A DNA stretch of 64,000 nt from Streptomyces tropicalis (GTDB lineage Bacteria > Actinomycetota > Actinomycetes > Streptomycetales > Streptomycetaceae): NCBI RefSeq assembly GCF_029269835.1, contig NZ_JARJBB010000015.1, forward strand, positions 100,691 through 164,690, read 5' to 3'. This document shows positions 33,717 through 42,574 of this stretch, one piece after another. A program made the translations under genes and the position numbers. The notes under the pieces are model-generated. The model saw only the letters and a list, made by a program, of their open reading frames with translations, was not told the origin of the DNA and made no database searches. Positions within the stretch are counted from its first letter, which is position 1; each line of letters starts with the position of its first letter.

Positions 33717-34726
33717 CGGGTGCCCTTCGCGGCGAACCGGGCGACCTTGTCGACGTTGGACCGGTCGACGAAGGCGGGACCGGTCAGCACCGGCCGTTCG
33801 CCGCCGCCGCTGTAGTTGCCGTTGTTCCTGTAGAGCCAGAGGGAGTCGACCGCGAGGTAGCCCTGGAGGTAGGGCTGCTGGTCGACGGCGAACTGGATGT
33901 CGCCGCGCTGGACGGCGTGCGCGAGGTCCTTGTTGAGGTCGAAGGTGGCGATCTTCGCCTTGCTTCCGGCGTCGCCCACCGACTGCACCGCGGTCAGCGC
34001 GAAGGGTGCGCCGAGGGTGACCACGTAGTCGATGCCGCTGTCCTGCTTCAGCTTCGCGGTGATCGTCGACTTCACGGACGGCATGTCGGTGCCGTTGACG
34101 TAGAGGGTCTCGGTGGTGCCCCTGAAGGTCTTCCTCACCCCGTCGCAGCGCTGGGTGAGGCCGACGTTGCCCTGCTCCTGGATCACGCAGACGGCCTTCT
34201 TCGCGCCGACCTCGTTCAGCCTGGTGCCGAAGGCCTCCCCCGCGACGGACTCGTCCTGCCCGAAGAACTCCAGCAGGCCGAGTTTCTTCCAGTCGCTCAC
34301 ACCGGAGTTGAGGCCGACGACGGGTATCCCGGCGTGCTCCGCCCTGGCGAGGACGCCCTTCATCGCGTCCGGCTTGGCGAGGGTGACGGCGATGCCGTCG
34401 ACCTTCTGGTCGATCGCGTTCTGGACCAGGTTGGCCTGGTTGCCGGCGTTGGGGTCAGCCGAGTAGACGAGCTTGACGTTGTCCTTGGCGGCGGCCGCCC
34501 TGGCCCCCTTCTGCACGATGTCCCAGAAGGTGTCGCCGGGCGCCTGATGGGTGATCAGGGCGACCGTCATCCGGGGCGTGTCGGCCCGGCCCGCCGCGGC
34601 TGCGGCCCCGCCCTCCTCGGCCTTCTTGCCGCCGGAGCCGCTGGAGCAGCCGGCGAGGGTCAGGGCCGCCGCCGCGGCGAGGGCCACGACGGGGGCGAAC
34701 GGGCGGGAGCGGGAAGAGCGGTCCAT
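33713..34726 (-). CDS. sugar ABC transporter substrate-binding lipoprotein, probable inositol-binding
   Basis: 337 aa. A lipoprotein signal with lipobox LAGC (Cys27) is followed by a Gly/Ser/Lys linker. The mature part is a periplasmic-binding-protein type 1 fold: TVALITHQAPGDTFWDIVQKG, NAIDQKVDGIAVTLAKPDAM, GIPVVGLNSGVSDW, VCVIQEQGNVGLTQRCDG, DYVVTLGAPFALTAV. It is the first gene of a minus-strand operon (binding protein, permease, ATPase, isomerase) divergent from iolC. Proximity to iolC/B/D makes inositol the most likely ligand. Confidence 0.92.
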   Translation of the reverse strand: MDRSSRSRPFAPVVALAAAAALTLAGCSSGSGGKKAEEGGAAAAAGRADTPRMTVALITHQAPGDTFWDIVQKGARAAAAKDNVKLVYSADPNAGNQANLVQNAIDQKVDGIAVTLAKPDAMKGVLARAEHAGIPVVGLNSGVSDWKKLGLLEFFGQDESVAGEAFGTRLNEVGAKKAVCVIQEQGNVGLTQRCDGVRKTFRGTTETLYVNGTDMPSVKSTITAKLKQDSGIDYVVTLGAPFALTAVQSVGDAGSKAKIATFDLNKDLAHAVQRGDIQFAVDQQPYLQGYLAVDSLWLYRNNGNYSGGGERPVLTGPAFVDRSNVDKVARFAAKGTR

Positions 34727-34874
34727 CTTTCCTGCACCTCACTGTGCGACGGGGGAAAGGGAGGGATCAGGAGGATCCGGGGGCCCGGATCCGTGGGACC
34801 CGGGTCGTCGTCCGTGTGCTCGTCTGTTGCGCTGGGACGGGATCCAATCCCCTGCCACGCCCGCTGTCAATACT

Positions 34875-34920
34875 TTGTTAAGACATTATTTCACAAGCTA
34901 GTCAGAATGTAAGTACAAAC
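34875..34920. promoter_or_regulatory. A+T-rich divergent promoter with TTGT-N4-ACAT sites (inositol regulon)
   Basis: The 313-bp gap 34727-35039 separates the transporter operon from iolC. Its centre (34866-34925) is the most A+T-rich tract in the window. It holds TTGTTAAGACAT (34875-34886) and, inverted, TTGTACTTACAT (34919-34908). Both fit TTGT-N4-ACAW, as does the site near the iolG-like gene. CTTGACACC at 34922-34930 could be a -35 for the iolC operon. The regulator family is not identifiable from this. Confidence 0.55.
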
Positions 34921-35039
34921 CCTTGACACCCCGGGCCCCTGCGGCCTACACCTGGGAGTCGGCAGGCCCCCGGGACCGGCGTCTCCACCGTCGCAGGGCA
35001 CCCGGGGATCCGCACCCCCGCCACCGTCGAGGAGCGCGC

Positions 35040-36002
35040 ATGGCCGAGTCAGCCCCACCCTTCGACCTCATCACGATGGGCCGCATCGGAGTCGATCTGT
35101 ACCCGCTGCAGTCCGGCGTACCCCTGGCGCGGGTGGAGACCTTCGGCAGATTCCTCGGCGGCTCGGCCGCCAACGTCGCCGTCGCGGCCGCCCGCCTCGG
35201 CCGTTCCACCGCCGTCATCACCCGCACCGGCGCCGACCCCTTCGGCGCCTTCCTGCACCAGGCACTCGGGGACTTCGGCGTCGACGACCGCTGGGTCACC
35301 CCGGTCGACGGCCTGCCCACCCCGGTCACCTTCTGCGAGCTGTTCCCGCCGGACGACTTCCCGCTCTACTTCTACCGCCGTCCCAAGGCCCCCGACCTGG
35401 AGCTGCACACCCGCGACCTGGACCTCCCCGCCGTCCGCGCCGCCCGGATCTTCTGGATGACCGGCACCGGCCTGAGCGAGGAACCGAGCCGCTCCACCAC
35501 CCTCGACGCGCTCCGCGCCCGCGACCGGGCGGGCACCACCGTCTTCGACCTCGACTGGCGCCCCATGTTCTGGACCGACCCCGAACAGGCCCGCACGGTC
35601 TACGCCGAGGCGCTGCGGCACGCCACGGTCGCCGTCGGCAACCTCGACGAGTGCGAGATCGCCACCGGCGTCCGCGAGCCCGGCGCCTGCGCCGAGGCGC
35701 TGCTCGCGGCCGGGGTGGAACTGGCCGTGGTCAAGCAGGGGCCCCGGGGCGTGCTCGCCGTGCACCGCGACGGCACCCGGGCACAGGTGCCGCCGGTGCC
35801 CGTCGAGGTGGTCAACGGCCTCGGCGCCGGAGACGCCTTCGGCGGGTCGCTCTGCCACGGGCTGCTGTCCGGCTGGGACCTGACGACGGTCGTGCGGCGC
35901 GCCAACGCGGCCGGCGCCCTCGTCGCCTCCCGGCTCGCCTGCTCCTCCGCGATGCCCACCGGGGCGGAGGTCGACGGCCTCCTCGCACGAGCCACTGCCT
36001 GA
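35040..36002 (+). CDS. iolC: 5-dehydro-2-deoxygluconokinase
   Basis: 320 aa from ATG 35040, with GAGGAG 7 nt upstream. PfkB-family sugar kinase: N-terminal DLITMGRIGVDLYPLQSG, the first PfkB signature FGRFLGGSAANVAVAAARLG, and the C-terminal signature VNGLGAGDAFGGSLCHGLL with the catalytic Asp of GAGD near residue 264. It phosphorylates 5-dehydro-2-deoxy-D-gluconate in inositol breakdown. It leads the plus-strand operon iolC, aldolase-like gene, iolB, iolD with gaps of 13, -4 and 8 nt. Confidence 0.93.
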   Translation: MAESAPPFDLITMGRIGVDLYPLQSGVPLARVETFGRFLGGSAANVAVAAARLGRSTAVITRTGADPFGAFLHQALGDFGVDDRWVTPVDGLPTPVTFCELFPPDDFPLYFYRRPKAPDLELHTRDLDLPAVRAARIFWMTGTGLSEEPSRSTTLDALRARDRAGTTVFDLDWRPMFWTDPEQARTVYAEALRHATVAVGNLDECEIATGVREPGACAEALLAAGVELAVVKQGPRGVLAVHRDGTRAQVPPVPVEVVNGLGAGDAFGGSLCHGLLSGWDLTTVVRRANAAGALVASRLACSSAMPTGAEVDGLLARATA

Positions 36003-36015
36003 ACGGAGCTTCGCC

Positions 36016-36912
36016 GTGCCCCTGAGCATCCCCGACCTCACCGCGGTCAGAGCCCGGCACCCCGGGGCCGTCGCCGAGGCCGCCGCCCGCCGGGTGCGCC
36101 GTCCGCTGGTCGGCGACAGCGGGCGCCTGATGATCGTGGCCGCCGACCACCCGGCGCGCGGCGCGCTCGGCGTCGGGGACCGCGGGCTCGCCATGGCCAA
36201 CCGGGCCGACCTGCTGGAACGACTGTGCGTGGCGCTGTCGCGGCCCGGCGTCGACGGGGTGCTGGCCACGGCCGACGTGCTGGAGGACCTGCTGCTGCTC
36301 GGCGTGCTGGACGGCAAGGTGGTGATGGGCTCCATGAACCGCGGGGGCCTCGCCGGCTCCGCCTTCGAGATGGACGACCGCTTCACCGGCCACCGCCCCC
36401 GCGACCTGGCCCGGCTGCGCTTCGACGCGGGCAAGCTGCTGCTGCGCATCGACTACGCCGACCCCGGCTCGCTGGCCACCCTGGAGTCCACCGCCCGCGT
36501 CATAGACGAGATGGCCGAGTTGCGGCTGCCCGTCTTCGTCGAGCCGTTCCTGTCCCGCCGGGTGGACGGCCGGGTGTCCAACGACCTGTCCGGGGAGGCG
36601 GTCACCCGCTCCATCGCGATCGCCTCGGGCCTGGGCGGCACCTCCGCGTACACCTGGCTGAAGCTGCCGGTCACCGAGGACCCCGACGACATGGCCGAGG
36701 CACTGGCGGCCTCCACGCTGCCCGCGGTGCTGCTCGGCGGCGACGTCGGCGACGACCAGGCGGGCGCGTACCGGCGCTGGCGCACGGCGCTGCGGCTGCC
36801 CACCGTGCAGGGCCTGGTCGCCGGCCGCTCGCTGCTGTACCCCGCACACGGCACGGTGGAGACGGCGGTCGACACGGCCGTGGGCCTGCTGCGACAAGGA
36901 GACATGCGATGA
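36016..36912 (+). CDS. DeoC/aldolase-fold protein of inositol cluster (Cgl0159-like)
   Basis: 298 aa from GTG 36016. A beta/alpha barrel with MIVAADHPARGALGVGDRG, GVDGVLATADVLEDLLLLG, KLLLRIDYADPGSL, PVFVEPFLSRRVDGR, AYTWLKLPVTEDPDDMAEAL (a lysine in a strand-end position usual for the Schiff base) and PAVLLGGDVGDDQ. Genes of this type sit in actinobacterial iol operons and are thought to cleave the phosphorylated intermediate in place of IolJ; that is inference. It overlaps iolB by 4 nt (ATGA). Confidence 0.82.
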   Translation: MPLSIPDLTAVRARHPGAVAEAAARRVRRPLVGDSGRLMIVAADHPARGALGVGDRGLAMANRADLLERLCVALSRPGVDGVLATADVLEDLLLLGVLDGKVVMGSMNRGGLAGSAFEMDDRFTGHRPRDLARLRFDAGKLLLRIDYADPGSLATLESTARVIDEMAELRLPVFVEPFLSRRVDGRVSNDLSGEAVTRSIAIASGLGGTSAYTWLKLPVTEDPDDMAEALAASTLPAVLLGGDVGDDQAGAYRRWRTALRLPTVQGLVAGRSLLYPAHGTVETAVDTAVGLLRQGDMR

Positions 36913-37844
36913 CCAGCCGCCACCACCTTCCCGCCGGCCGGGCGCGCCGCGGCCCCCACCTGGTGGACGTCTCGCCCGAGTCCGCCGGCTGGGCCCACTC
37001 GTCGCTGCGCGTGCTGGAGCTGCCGCCCGGCGGCACCCACACCTTCGGCACCGGCGACAGCGAGTGGATCGTGCTGCCGCTCGCCGGCGGCTGCACGGTC
37101 GGCTGTGCCGACGAGTTCGGGCGGGACACCTTCGCCCTCACCGGCCGCGAGAGCGTCTTCACCGGGGTCAGCGACTTCGCCTACGTGCCCCGCGACGCCC
37201 GCGTCACGATCGGCTCCGCCGGCGGCGGCCGCTTCGCGCTCACCGGGGCGCGCTGCACCCGGCGCCTGCCCGCCCGCCACGGGCCGGCCGCGTCCGTGCC
37301 GGTGGAGCTGCGCGGCGGCGGCAGTTGCAGCCGCCAGGTCAACAACTTCGGCGCGGCGGGCGTGTTCGAGTGCGACCGCCTCATCGCGGTCGAGGTGCTC
37401 ACCCCGGGCGGCAACTGGTCGTCGTTCCCGCCGCACAAGCACGACGAGCACCGGCCCGGCGAGGAGTCGGTGCTGGAGGAGATCTACTACTTCGAGTTCG
37501 CCGCCCACGACGGCACGCCCGGCCTCGGCTACCAGCGGGTGTTCCCGTCCGGGCACGGCCGCCAGGGGACCGACGTGCTCGCCGAGGTGCGCGACGGCGA
37601 CGTGGTGCTCATCCCGGACGGCTGGCACGGCCCGTCGATGGCCGTGCCCGGCCACACCATGTACTACCTCAACGTCATGGCCGGCCCCGAGGCCGAACGC
37701 GCCTGGCTGATCAGCGACCACCCCGACCACGCCTGGATCCGCGCGACCTGGCCGGACCAGCCCGTCGACCCGCGCCTGCCGCTCTACTCGGCCCCGGCCG
37801 CGTCCCCCGAACCGTCGTCCCCGTCCGCCCCGTCGTCCCCGTGA
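36909..37844 (+). CDS. iolB: 5-deoxy-glucuronate isomerase
   Basis: 311 aa from ATG 36909, overlapping the upstream stop. A double-stranded beta-helix (cupin-like) isomerase: N-terminal LELPPGGTHTFGTGDSEWIVLPLAGG and the metal site in SSFPPHKHDEHRPGEESVLEEIYY region, plus LIPDGWHGPSMAVPGHTMYYLNVMAG. It converts 5-deoxy-glucuronate to 5-dehydro-2-deoxygluconate, the IolC substrate. The last about 15 residues are a Pro/Ser tail (SPEPSSPSAPSSP) not expected in the family. Confidence 0.93.
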   Translation: MTSRHHLPAGRARRGPHLVDVSPESAGWAHSSLRVLELPPGGTHTFGTGDSEWIVLPLAGGCTVGCADEFGRDTFALTGRESVFTGVSDFAYVPRDARVTIGSAGGGRFALTGARCTRRLPARHGPAASVPVELRGGGSCSRQVNNFGAAGVFECDRLIAVEVLTPGGNWSSFPPHKHDEHRPGEESVLEEIYYFEFAAHDGTPGLGYQRVFPSGHGRQGTDVLAEVRDGDVVLIPDGWHGPSMAVPGHTMYYLNVMAGPEAERAWLISDHPDHAWIRATWPDQPVDPRLPLYSAPAASPEPSSPSAPSSP

Positions 37845-37852
37845 GGTCACCG

Positions 37853-39757
37853 ATGAGCCAGCCGAGCCGGCCCCCGCAGCCGGACCGCCCGTCCACCGTG
37901 CGCCGGACCGTCGCGCAGGCGCTGGTGCGCTTCCTCGCCGCCCAGTACACCGAGCGGGACGGTGTGCGGCACCGGCTGATCGCCGGGACCTGGGGCATCT
38001 TCGGCCACGGCAACGTGGCGGGCGTCGGCCAGGCGCTGCTGGAGGCCGGCGAGAGCGTGATGCCGTACCACCAGGGCCGCAACGAACAGGCCATGGTGCA
38101 CGCCGCCGTCGGCTTCGCCCGCCACCGGGGCCGGCTGTCCACCCAGGCGGTCACCACCTCCATCGGGCCCGGCGCCACCAACCTCGTCACCGGGGCCGCC
38201 CTGGCGACGATCAACCGTCTCCCGGTGCTGCTGCTGCCCGGCGACTACTTCGCCGCGCACACCGCCGACCCCCTGCTCCAGCAGCTGGAGCACTCCGTCG
38301 CGGCGGACGTGTCGGTCAACGACACCCTGCGCCCCGTCTCACGCTACTTCGACCGGGTCACCCGGCCCGAGGCGCTGATCGCCTCCGCGCTGAACGCCGT
38401 ACGGGTCCTCACCGACCCGGCGGAGACCGGCGCGGTCACCCTCGCGCTGCCGCAGGACGTGCAGGCCGAGGCGTACGACTGGCCGGCGGAGTTCTTCGCG
38501 GAGCGGGTGTGGCGGGTGCGGCGGCCCGCCCCCGACCCGGAGGAGCTGGCCGCGGCCGCGGCGGCGGTCCGGGCCGCTGCCCGCCCGCTGGTCGTGGCCG
38601 GCGGCGGCGTCCACCACAGCGCCGCCGAGGACGCGCTCGCTGCCTTCGCGGAGGCGACCGGCATCCCGGTCGCCTCCACCCAGGCAGGCAAGGGCTCGCT
38701 GCGCCACGACCACCCGGCCGACCTCGGCGGCATCGGCCACACCGGCACGGCGGCCGCCGACGACACGGCGCGCGAGGCGGACCTGGTGATCGGGGTGGGC
38801 ACCCGGTACACCGACTTCACCACGGCCTCCGGCACGCTCTTCGCCCACCCCGGCGTGCGCTTCGTCAACCTGAACATCACCGCGTTCGACGCGCACAAGC
38901 TGGCGGCCCGGCCCCTCGTCTGCGACGCCCGCGCCGGTCTCCGGGCCCTGACCGCCGCGCTCGCCGGACACCGTGTCGACGCCTCCTACGAGGCCCGCTG
39001 CCGCGCCCGCAAGGAGCGCTGGGCCGAGGTGGTCGAGGCCGCCTGCCGCGCCGGCGACGACAGCGCGGTCCCGACGCAGACCCAGGTCCTCGGCGCCCTG
39101 GACGCGGTCGTCGGCGACGAGGACGTCGTGATCAACGCGGCCGGCTCGCTCCCCGGCGACCTGCACAAGCTGTGGCGGGCCCGCTCACCGCGCCAGTACC
39201 ACCTGGAGTACGGCTACTCGTGCATGGGCTACGAGATCCCCGCCGCCGTCGGCGTGCAGCAGGCCGCCCCGCACACCCCCGTCTGGGCGCTGGTCGGCGA
39301 CGGCACCTATCTCATGATGCCGACGGAGATCGTCACGGCGGTCCAGGAAGGGCTGCCGATCAACCTGGTCCTGGTCCAGAACCACGGCTACGCCTCCATC
39401 GGCGGGCTGTCGGAGTCGGTGGGCGGTGAGCGCTTCGGCACGGCCTACCGCCACCGGGCCGCCGACGGCACCTTCACCGGCGCGCCCCTGCCCGTCGACC
39501 TCGCCGCGAACGCGGGCAGCCTCGGCCTGGACGTCCTGCGCGCCGGGACGGTGGGCGAGCTGCGCGCGGCGCTCGCCGCGGCCCGCGCCTCCGACCGCCC
39601 CACCTGCGTGTACGTGGAGACCGATCCGGCGCCGGGCGCTCCCCCGGCACAGGCATGGTGGGACGTGCCGGTGGCCGAGGTCGCCTCCCGCGGGGCGGCC
39701 GTCAAGGCCCGGGAGCACTACGACCGGGAGGCGGCCGGACGCCGCCGCCACCTCTAG
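37853..39757 (+). CDS. iolD: 3D-(3,5/4)-trihydroxycyclohexane-1,2-dione hydrolase
   Basis: 634 aa ThDP-dependent enzyme of the acetolactate-synthase fold. Visible: GIFGHGNVAGVGQAL, the active-site glutamine/glutamate area YHQGRNEQAMVHAAVGFARH, PVASTQAGKGSLRHDHP, and the ThDP motif VGDGTYLMMPTEIVTAVQEG...NHG. It opens the ring of the diketone intermediate to 5-deoxy-glucuronate. ATG 37853 begins 8 nt after iolB. It is the last gene of the operon; IolA (methylmalonate-semialdehyde dehydrogenase) and a regulator are absent from this window. Confidence 0.93.
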   Translation: MSQPSRPPQPDRPSTVRRTVAQALVRFLAAQYTERDGVRHRLIAGTWGIFGHGNVAGVGQALLEAGESVMPYHQGRNEQAMVHAAVGFARHRGRLSTQAVTTSIGPGATNLVTGAALATINRLPVLLLPGDYFAAHTADPLLQQLEHSVAADVSVNDTLRPVSRYFDRVTRPEALIASALNAVRVLTDPAETGAVTLALPQDVQAEAYDWPAEFFAERVWRVRRPAPDPEELAAAAAAVRAAARPLVVAGGGVHHSAAEDALAAFAEATGIPVASTQAGKGSLRHDHPADLGGIGHTGTAAADDTAREADLVIGVGTRYTDFTTASGTLFAHPGVRFVNLNITAFDAHKLAARPLVCDARAGLRALTAALAGHRVDASYEARCRARKERWAEVVEAACRAGDDSAVPTQTQVLGALDAVVGDEDVVINAAGSLPGDLHKLWRARSPRQYHLEYGYSCMGYEIPAAVGVQQAAPHTPVWALVGDGTYLMMPTEIVTAVQEGLPINLVLVQNHGYASIGGLSESVGGERFGTAYRHRAADGTFTGAPLPVDLAANAGSLGLDVLRAGTVGELRAALAAARASDRPTCVYVETDPAPGAPPAQAWWDVPVAEVASRGAAVKAREHYDREAAGRRRHL

Positions 39758-39832
39758 TCGACCGGCCGGCACTCGGACCGCGTGGTGCGGTTCCGGCCAC
39801 GCACCGTGATCCTCGGCGAAGCTCAAGAGGGG

Positions 39833-39854
39833 AGTCGTTGAACCCTTCGTGAAC
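39833..39854 (-). promoter_or_regulatory. PhoP (PHO) box-like direct repeat
   Basis: Read on the minus strand, two abutting 11-nt units GTTCACGAAGG and GTTCAACGACT each begin with GTTCA, matching the Streptomyces PhoP direct-repeat unit pattern (G-G/T-TCA...). It lies 62 bp upstream of the start of a pair of secreted phosphoesterase genes, so phosphate control is likely. Confidence 0.6.
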
Positions 39855-39916
39855 GTCCGCCGAATCATCAAGCGGAAGTTGCAAGTCCAGTTCGCGCGGC
39901 CGCTATGAAGGGTCAC

Positions 39917-41197
39917 GTGAGCATCTCCCGCAGGAAACTGATCATCGGGGCCGCGACCGTGGCCGCGACCGCGACCGCCCCACTCGTCACCGAGGGACTG
40001 GCCCAGGGACAGACCGCACCGCAGCCCCCGTCTCTCCCGGCACCCCAGGACTCCGGCATCGACCACATCGTGGTCGTGATGATGGAGAACCGTTCCTTCG
40101 ATCACTACCTGGGCTGGCTCCCGGGCGCCGACGGCAAGCAGGCCGGGCTGACGTACACCGACCGCGACGGGGTCGCCCACGCCACCCACCGTCTGGACAC
40201 CGCCCAGGGCTGCGCGTACAACGACCCGGACCACAGCTACGAGGGCGGCCGGATCGAGTACAACGACGGCCGCTGCGACGGCTGGCTGCGCGCCGGCACG
40301 AACGACGAGTTCTCCATCGGCTACTACCTGCCCGAGGACCTCGACTTCTACAGCAGGGCCGCCCCCGCCTGGACGGTCTGCGACCGCTACTTCTCGGCGG
40401 TCATGGCCGAGACGTACCCCAACCGCTTCTACCAGCACGCCGCGCAGACCGACCGCATCCACAACTCCACGGACACCTCGACGCTCCCCACCATCTGGGA
40501 CCGCCTCGCCGACGCGGGCCTGGACGGCAAGTACTACTACCACGACGTGCCGTTCACCGCCCTGTGGGGGACCAAGCACATCGGGATATCGCACCCGTAC
40601 ACGGAGTTCCTCGCCGACTGCGCCTCCGGCAACCTGCCCCAGGTCTCCTTCGTCGACCCCAAGTTCCTCGACGAGGGCAGCGGCACCTCCGCCGACGACC
40701 ACCCCCACGGCGACATCCGTGCGGGGCAGTACTTCCTCAACGAGGTCTACCACGCGGTCACCTCGAGCCCCGCCTGGAAGCGGACCCTGCTCGTGGTCAA
40801 CTACGACGAGTGGGGCGGCTTCTTCGACCACGTGGCACCCGCCACCGCCCCCGACGCCCACCCCGAGTGGGGCCTGCGCGGCTTCCGCACGCCGTGCCTG
40901 GTGATCTCCCCGCGCGCCAGGCGCGGGTACGTCGCTCACGGCGTCTACGACCACACCTCGGTCCTCAAGGCCATGGAGTGGCGCTGGAACCTGCCCGCCC
41001 TCACTCCCCGCGACGCCGCCGCCAACAACATCGTCGAGGTGCTCGACTTCAGCGACGCGCCGAACCCCGACGCCCCGCAGTGGTCGGTGCCCCCCGTGGT
41101 CGGCACGCCCTGCTCTCCCGCCGTGGCGCCCGACTACGAGCAGTGGCACGCGCTGCGCGACAAGGCCCAGTCCCTCGGATGGAAGCTCCCCTCATGA
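39917..41197 (+). CDS. Tat-exported phosphoesterase (phospholipase C/acid phosphatase family)
   Basis: 426 aa from GTG 39917 (AAGGG 4 nt upstream); ATG 39905 is in frame without a ribosome site. The N-terminus is a twin-arginine signal (SISRRKLIIGAATVAATATA). The phosphoesterase domain (PF04185) shows IVVVMMENRSFDHYLGW, CDRYFSAVMAETYPNRFY, NYDEWGGFFDHVAP and GLRGFRTPCLVISPRA, with Glu/Asn/Asp/His metal-site residues. It probably releases phosphate or phospho-head-groups outside the cell. It is coupled to the next gene by an ATGA overlap, and the PhoP-type box upstream fits a phosphate-starvation gene. Confidence 0.9.
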   Translation: MSISRRKLIIGAATVAATATAPLVTEGLAQGQTAPQPPSLPAPQDSGIDHIVVVMMENRSFDHYLGWLPGADGKQAGLTYTDRDGVAHATHRLDTAQGCAYNDPDHSYEGGRIEYNDGRCDGWLRAGTNDEFSIGYYLPEDLDFYSRAAPAWTVCDRYFSAVMAETYPNRFYQHAAQTDRIHNSTDTSTLPTIWDRLADAGLDGKYYYHDVPFTALWGTKHIGISHPYTEFLADCASGNLPQVSFVDPKFLDEGSGTSADDHPHGDIRAGQYFLNEVYHAVTSSPAWKRTLLVVNYDEWGGFFDHVAPATAPDAHPEWGLRGFRTPCLVISPRARRGYVAHGVYDHTSVLKAMEWRWNLPALTPRDAAANNIVEVLDFSDAPNPDAPQWSVPPVVGTPCSPAVAPDYEQWHALRDKAQSLGWKLPS

Positions 41198-42315
41198 AGC
41201 ACCGCGTCACCCGCGGCACGCGCCGCCTGATGGTCCTGGCCGCCGCGTTCGCCGCCCTCCTCGCGGCCGGCGGGGGCACGCTGGCGGCGATGCAGGCCGA
41301 GGCCGCGCCCGCGGCGGGCCCCCGCCACGTCTTCGTCATCAACCTCGAGAACAAGGGGTACGACGAGACCTGGGGCCCCGGCTCGAAGGCGCCGTACCTC
41401 AGCCAGACCCTGCGCTCCCAGGGCGTGCTGCTCTCGCAGTACTACGGCATCGGCCACAACAGCCTGGACAACTACGTCGCACAGATATCCGGGCAGGGGC
41501 CCAACCCGGACACCCAGGCGGACTGCCAGACCTTCGCGCCGTTCGTCCAGACCGGCACCGCCGACCCCGGCCAGGCCGTCGGCCGGGGCTGCGTGCACCC
41601 CTCCGGCGTGAAGACGCTGGCCGACCAGATGGACGCCTCCGGGCACACCTGGAAGGGCTACATGGAGGACATGGGCACCCCCTGCCGCCACCCCGCGGTC
41701 GGCGCGGTGGACGACACGCAGAAGGCGAAGGCGGGCGACCAGTACGCCACCCGCCACAACCCGTTCATGTACTTCCACTCGATCATCGACCGGCAGGACG
41801 ACTGCGCCCGGCACGTCGTCGACCAGTCCGCGCTCACCACCGACCTGCAGACCACGGCCACGACGCCCGACCTGAGCTACATCACGCCCAACCTGTGCGA
41901 CGACGGCCACGACTCCCCGTGCGTGGACGGCCGTCCGGGCGGGCTGGCCTCCGCCGACGAGTGGCTGAAGAAGTGGGTCCCGGCCATCACCTCGTCCCCG
42001 GCCTTCAAGCAGGACGGCATGCTGGTGATCACCTTCGACGAGTCGGACGGCCCCGACAAGGACTCCAGTGCCTGCTGCGGCGAGGGCCCGGCGCCCAACG
42101 CCCCGCTGCCCGGCATCACCGGCCAGGGCGGCGGCCGGACGGGCGCACTCGTGGTCTCCCCCTTCACCAAGGGCGGCACGTGGAGCACCACGCCGTACAA
42201 CCACTACTCGCTGCTCGCCAGCATCGAGGACCGGTTCGGGCTGCCGTACCTGGGTTACGCCGGGCAGAAGGGCCTCAGCCGCTTCGGCACCGACGTGTTC
42301 AACACCGGGACCTGA
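41194..42315 (+). CDS. secreted phosphoesterase (alkaline phosphatase-fold family)
   Basis: 373 aa from ATG 41194. A Sec-type signal (RRLMVLAAAFAALLAAGGG, cleavage near AEAAPA) is followed by a phosphoesterase domain: VFVINLENKGYDETWG, YYGIGHNSLDNYVAQISGQ, CVHPSGVKTLADQM, GMLVITFDESDGPDKD and TTPYNHYSLLASIEDRFGL. It is related to its operon partner but of the acid-phosphatase-like branch. Several Cys pairs (DCQTF, CRHP, SACCGEG) suggest disulfides after export. The transcript ends at the perfect hairpin at 42348. Confidence 0.9.
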   Translation: MKHRVTRGTRRLMVLAAAFAALLAAGGGTLAAMQAEAAPAAGPRHVFVINLENKGYDETWGPGSKAPYLSQTLRSQGVLLSQYYGIGHNSLDNYVAQISGQGPNPDTQADCQTFAPFVQTGTADPGQAVGRGCVHPSGVKTLADQMDASGHTWKGYMEDMGTPCRHPAVGAVDDTQKAKAGDQYATRHNPFMYFHSIIDRQDDCARHVVDQSALTTDLQTTATTPDLSYITPNLCDDGHDSPCVDGRPGGLASADEWLKKWVPAITSSPAFKQDGMLVITFDESDGPDKDSSACCGEGPAPNAPLPGITGQGGGRTGALVVSPFTKGGTWSTTPYNHYSLLASIEDRFGLPYLGYAGQKGLSRFGTDVFNTGT

Positions 42316-42347
42316 CGACTGATCCCCGAACAGCCCCGAACATGCGA

Positions 42348-42378
42348 AAGCCCGTGCCAAGTCCCCTGGCACGGGCTT
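42348..42378. terminator. bidirectional terminator between phosphoesterase operon and tRNA-Pro
   Basis: AAGCCCGTGCCA and TGGCACGGGCTT form a perfect 12-bp stem with a 7-nt loop, 32 nt past the phosphoesterase stop and 20 nt past the tRNA 3' end. Confidence 0.85.
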
Positions 42379-42398
42379 CCGACCTGCGATGCCGCAAG

Positions 42399-42472
<74 letters not shown>

Positions 42473-42574
42473 ATGCGCTCACGTGCGGTGACCCGCGTGA
42501 TCGCGCGACCGTCACTTTACCGCACACCGGACGCTGCGCCGAAAGGGGCGCGGAGCCGGGGGACAATCGGGGAC

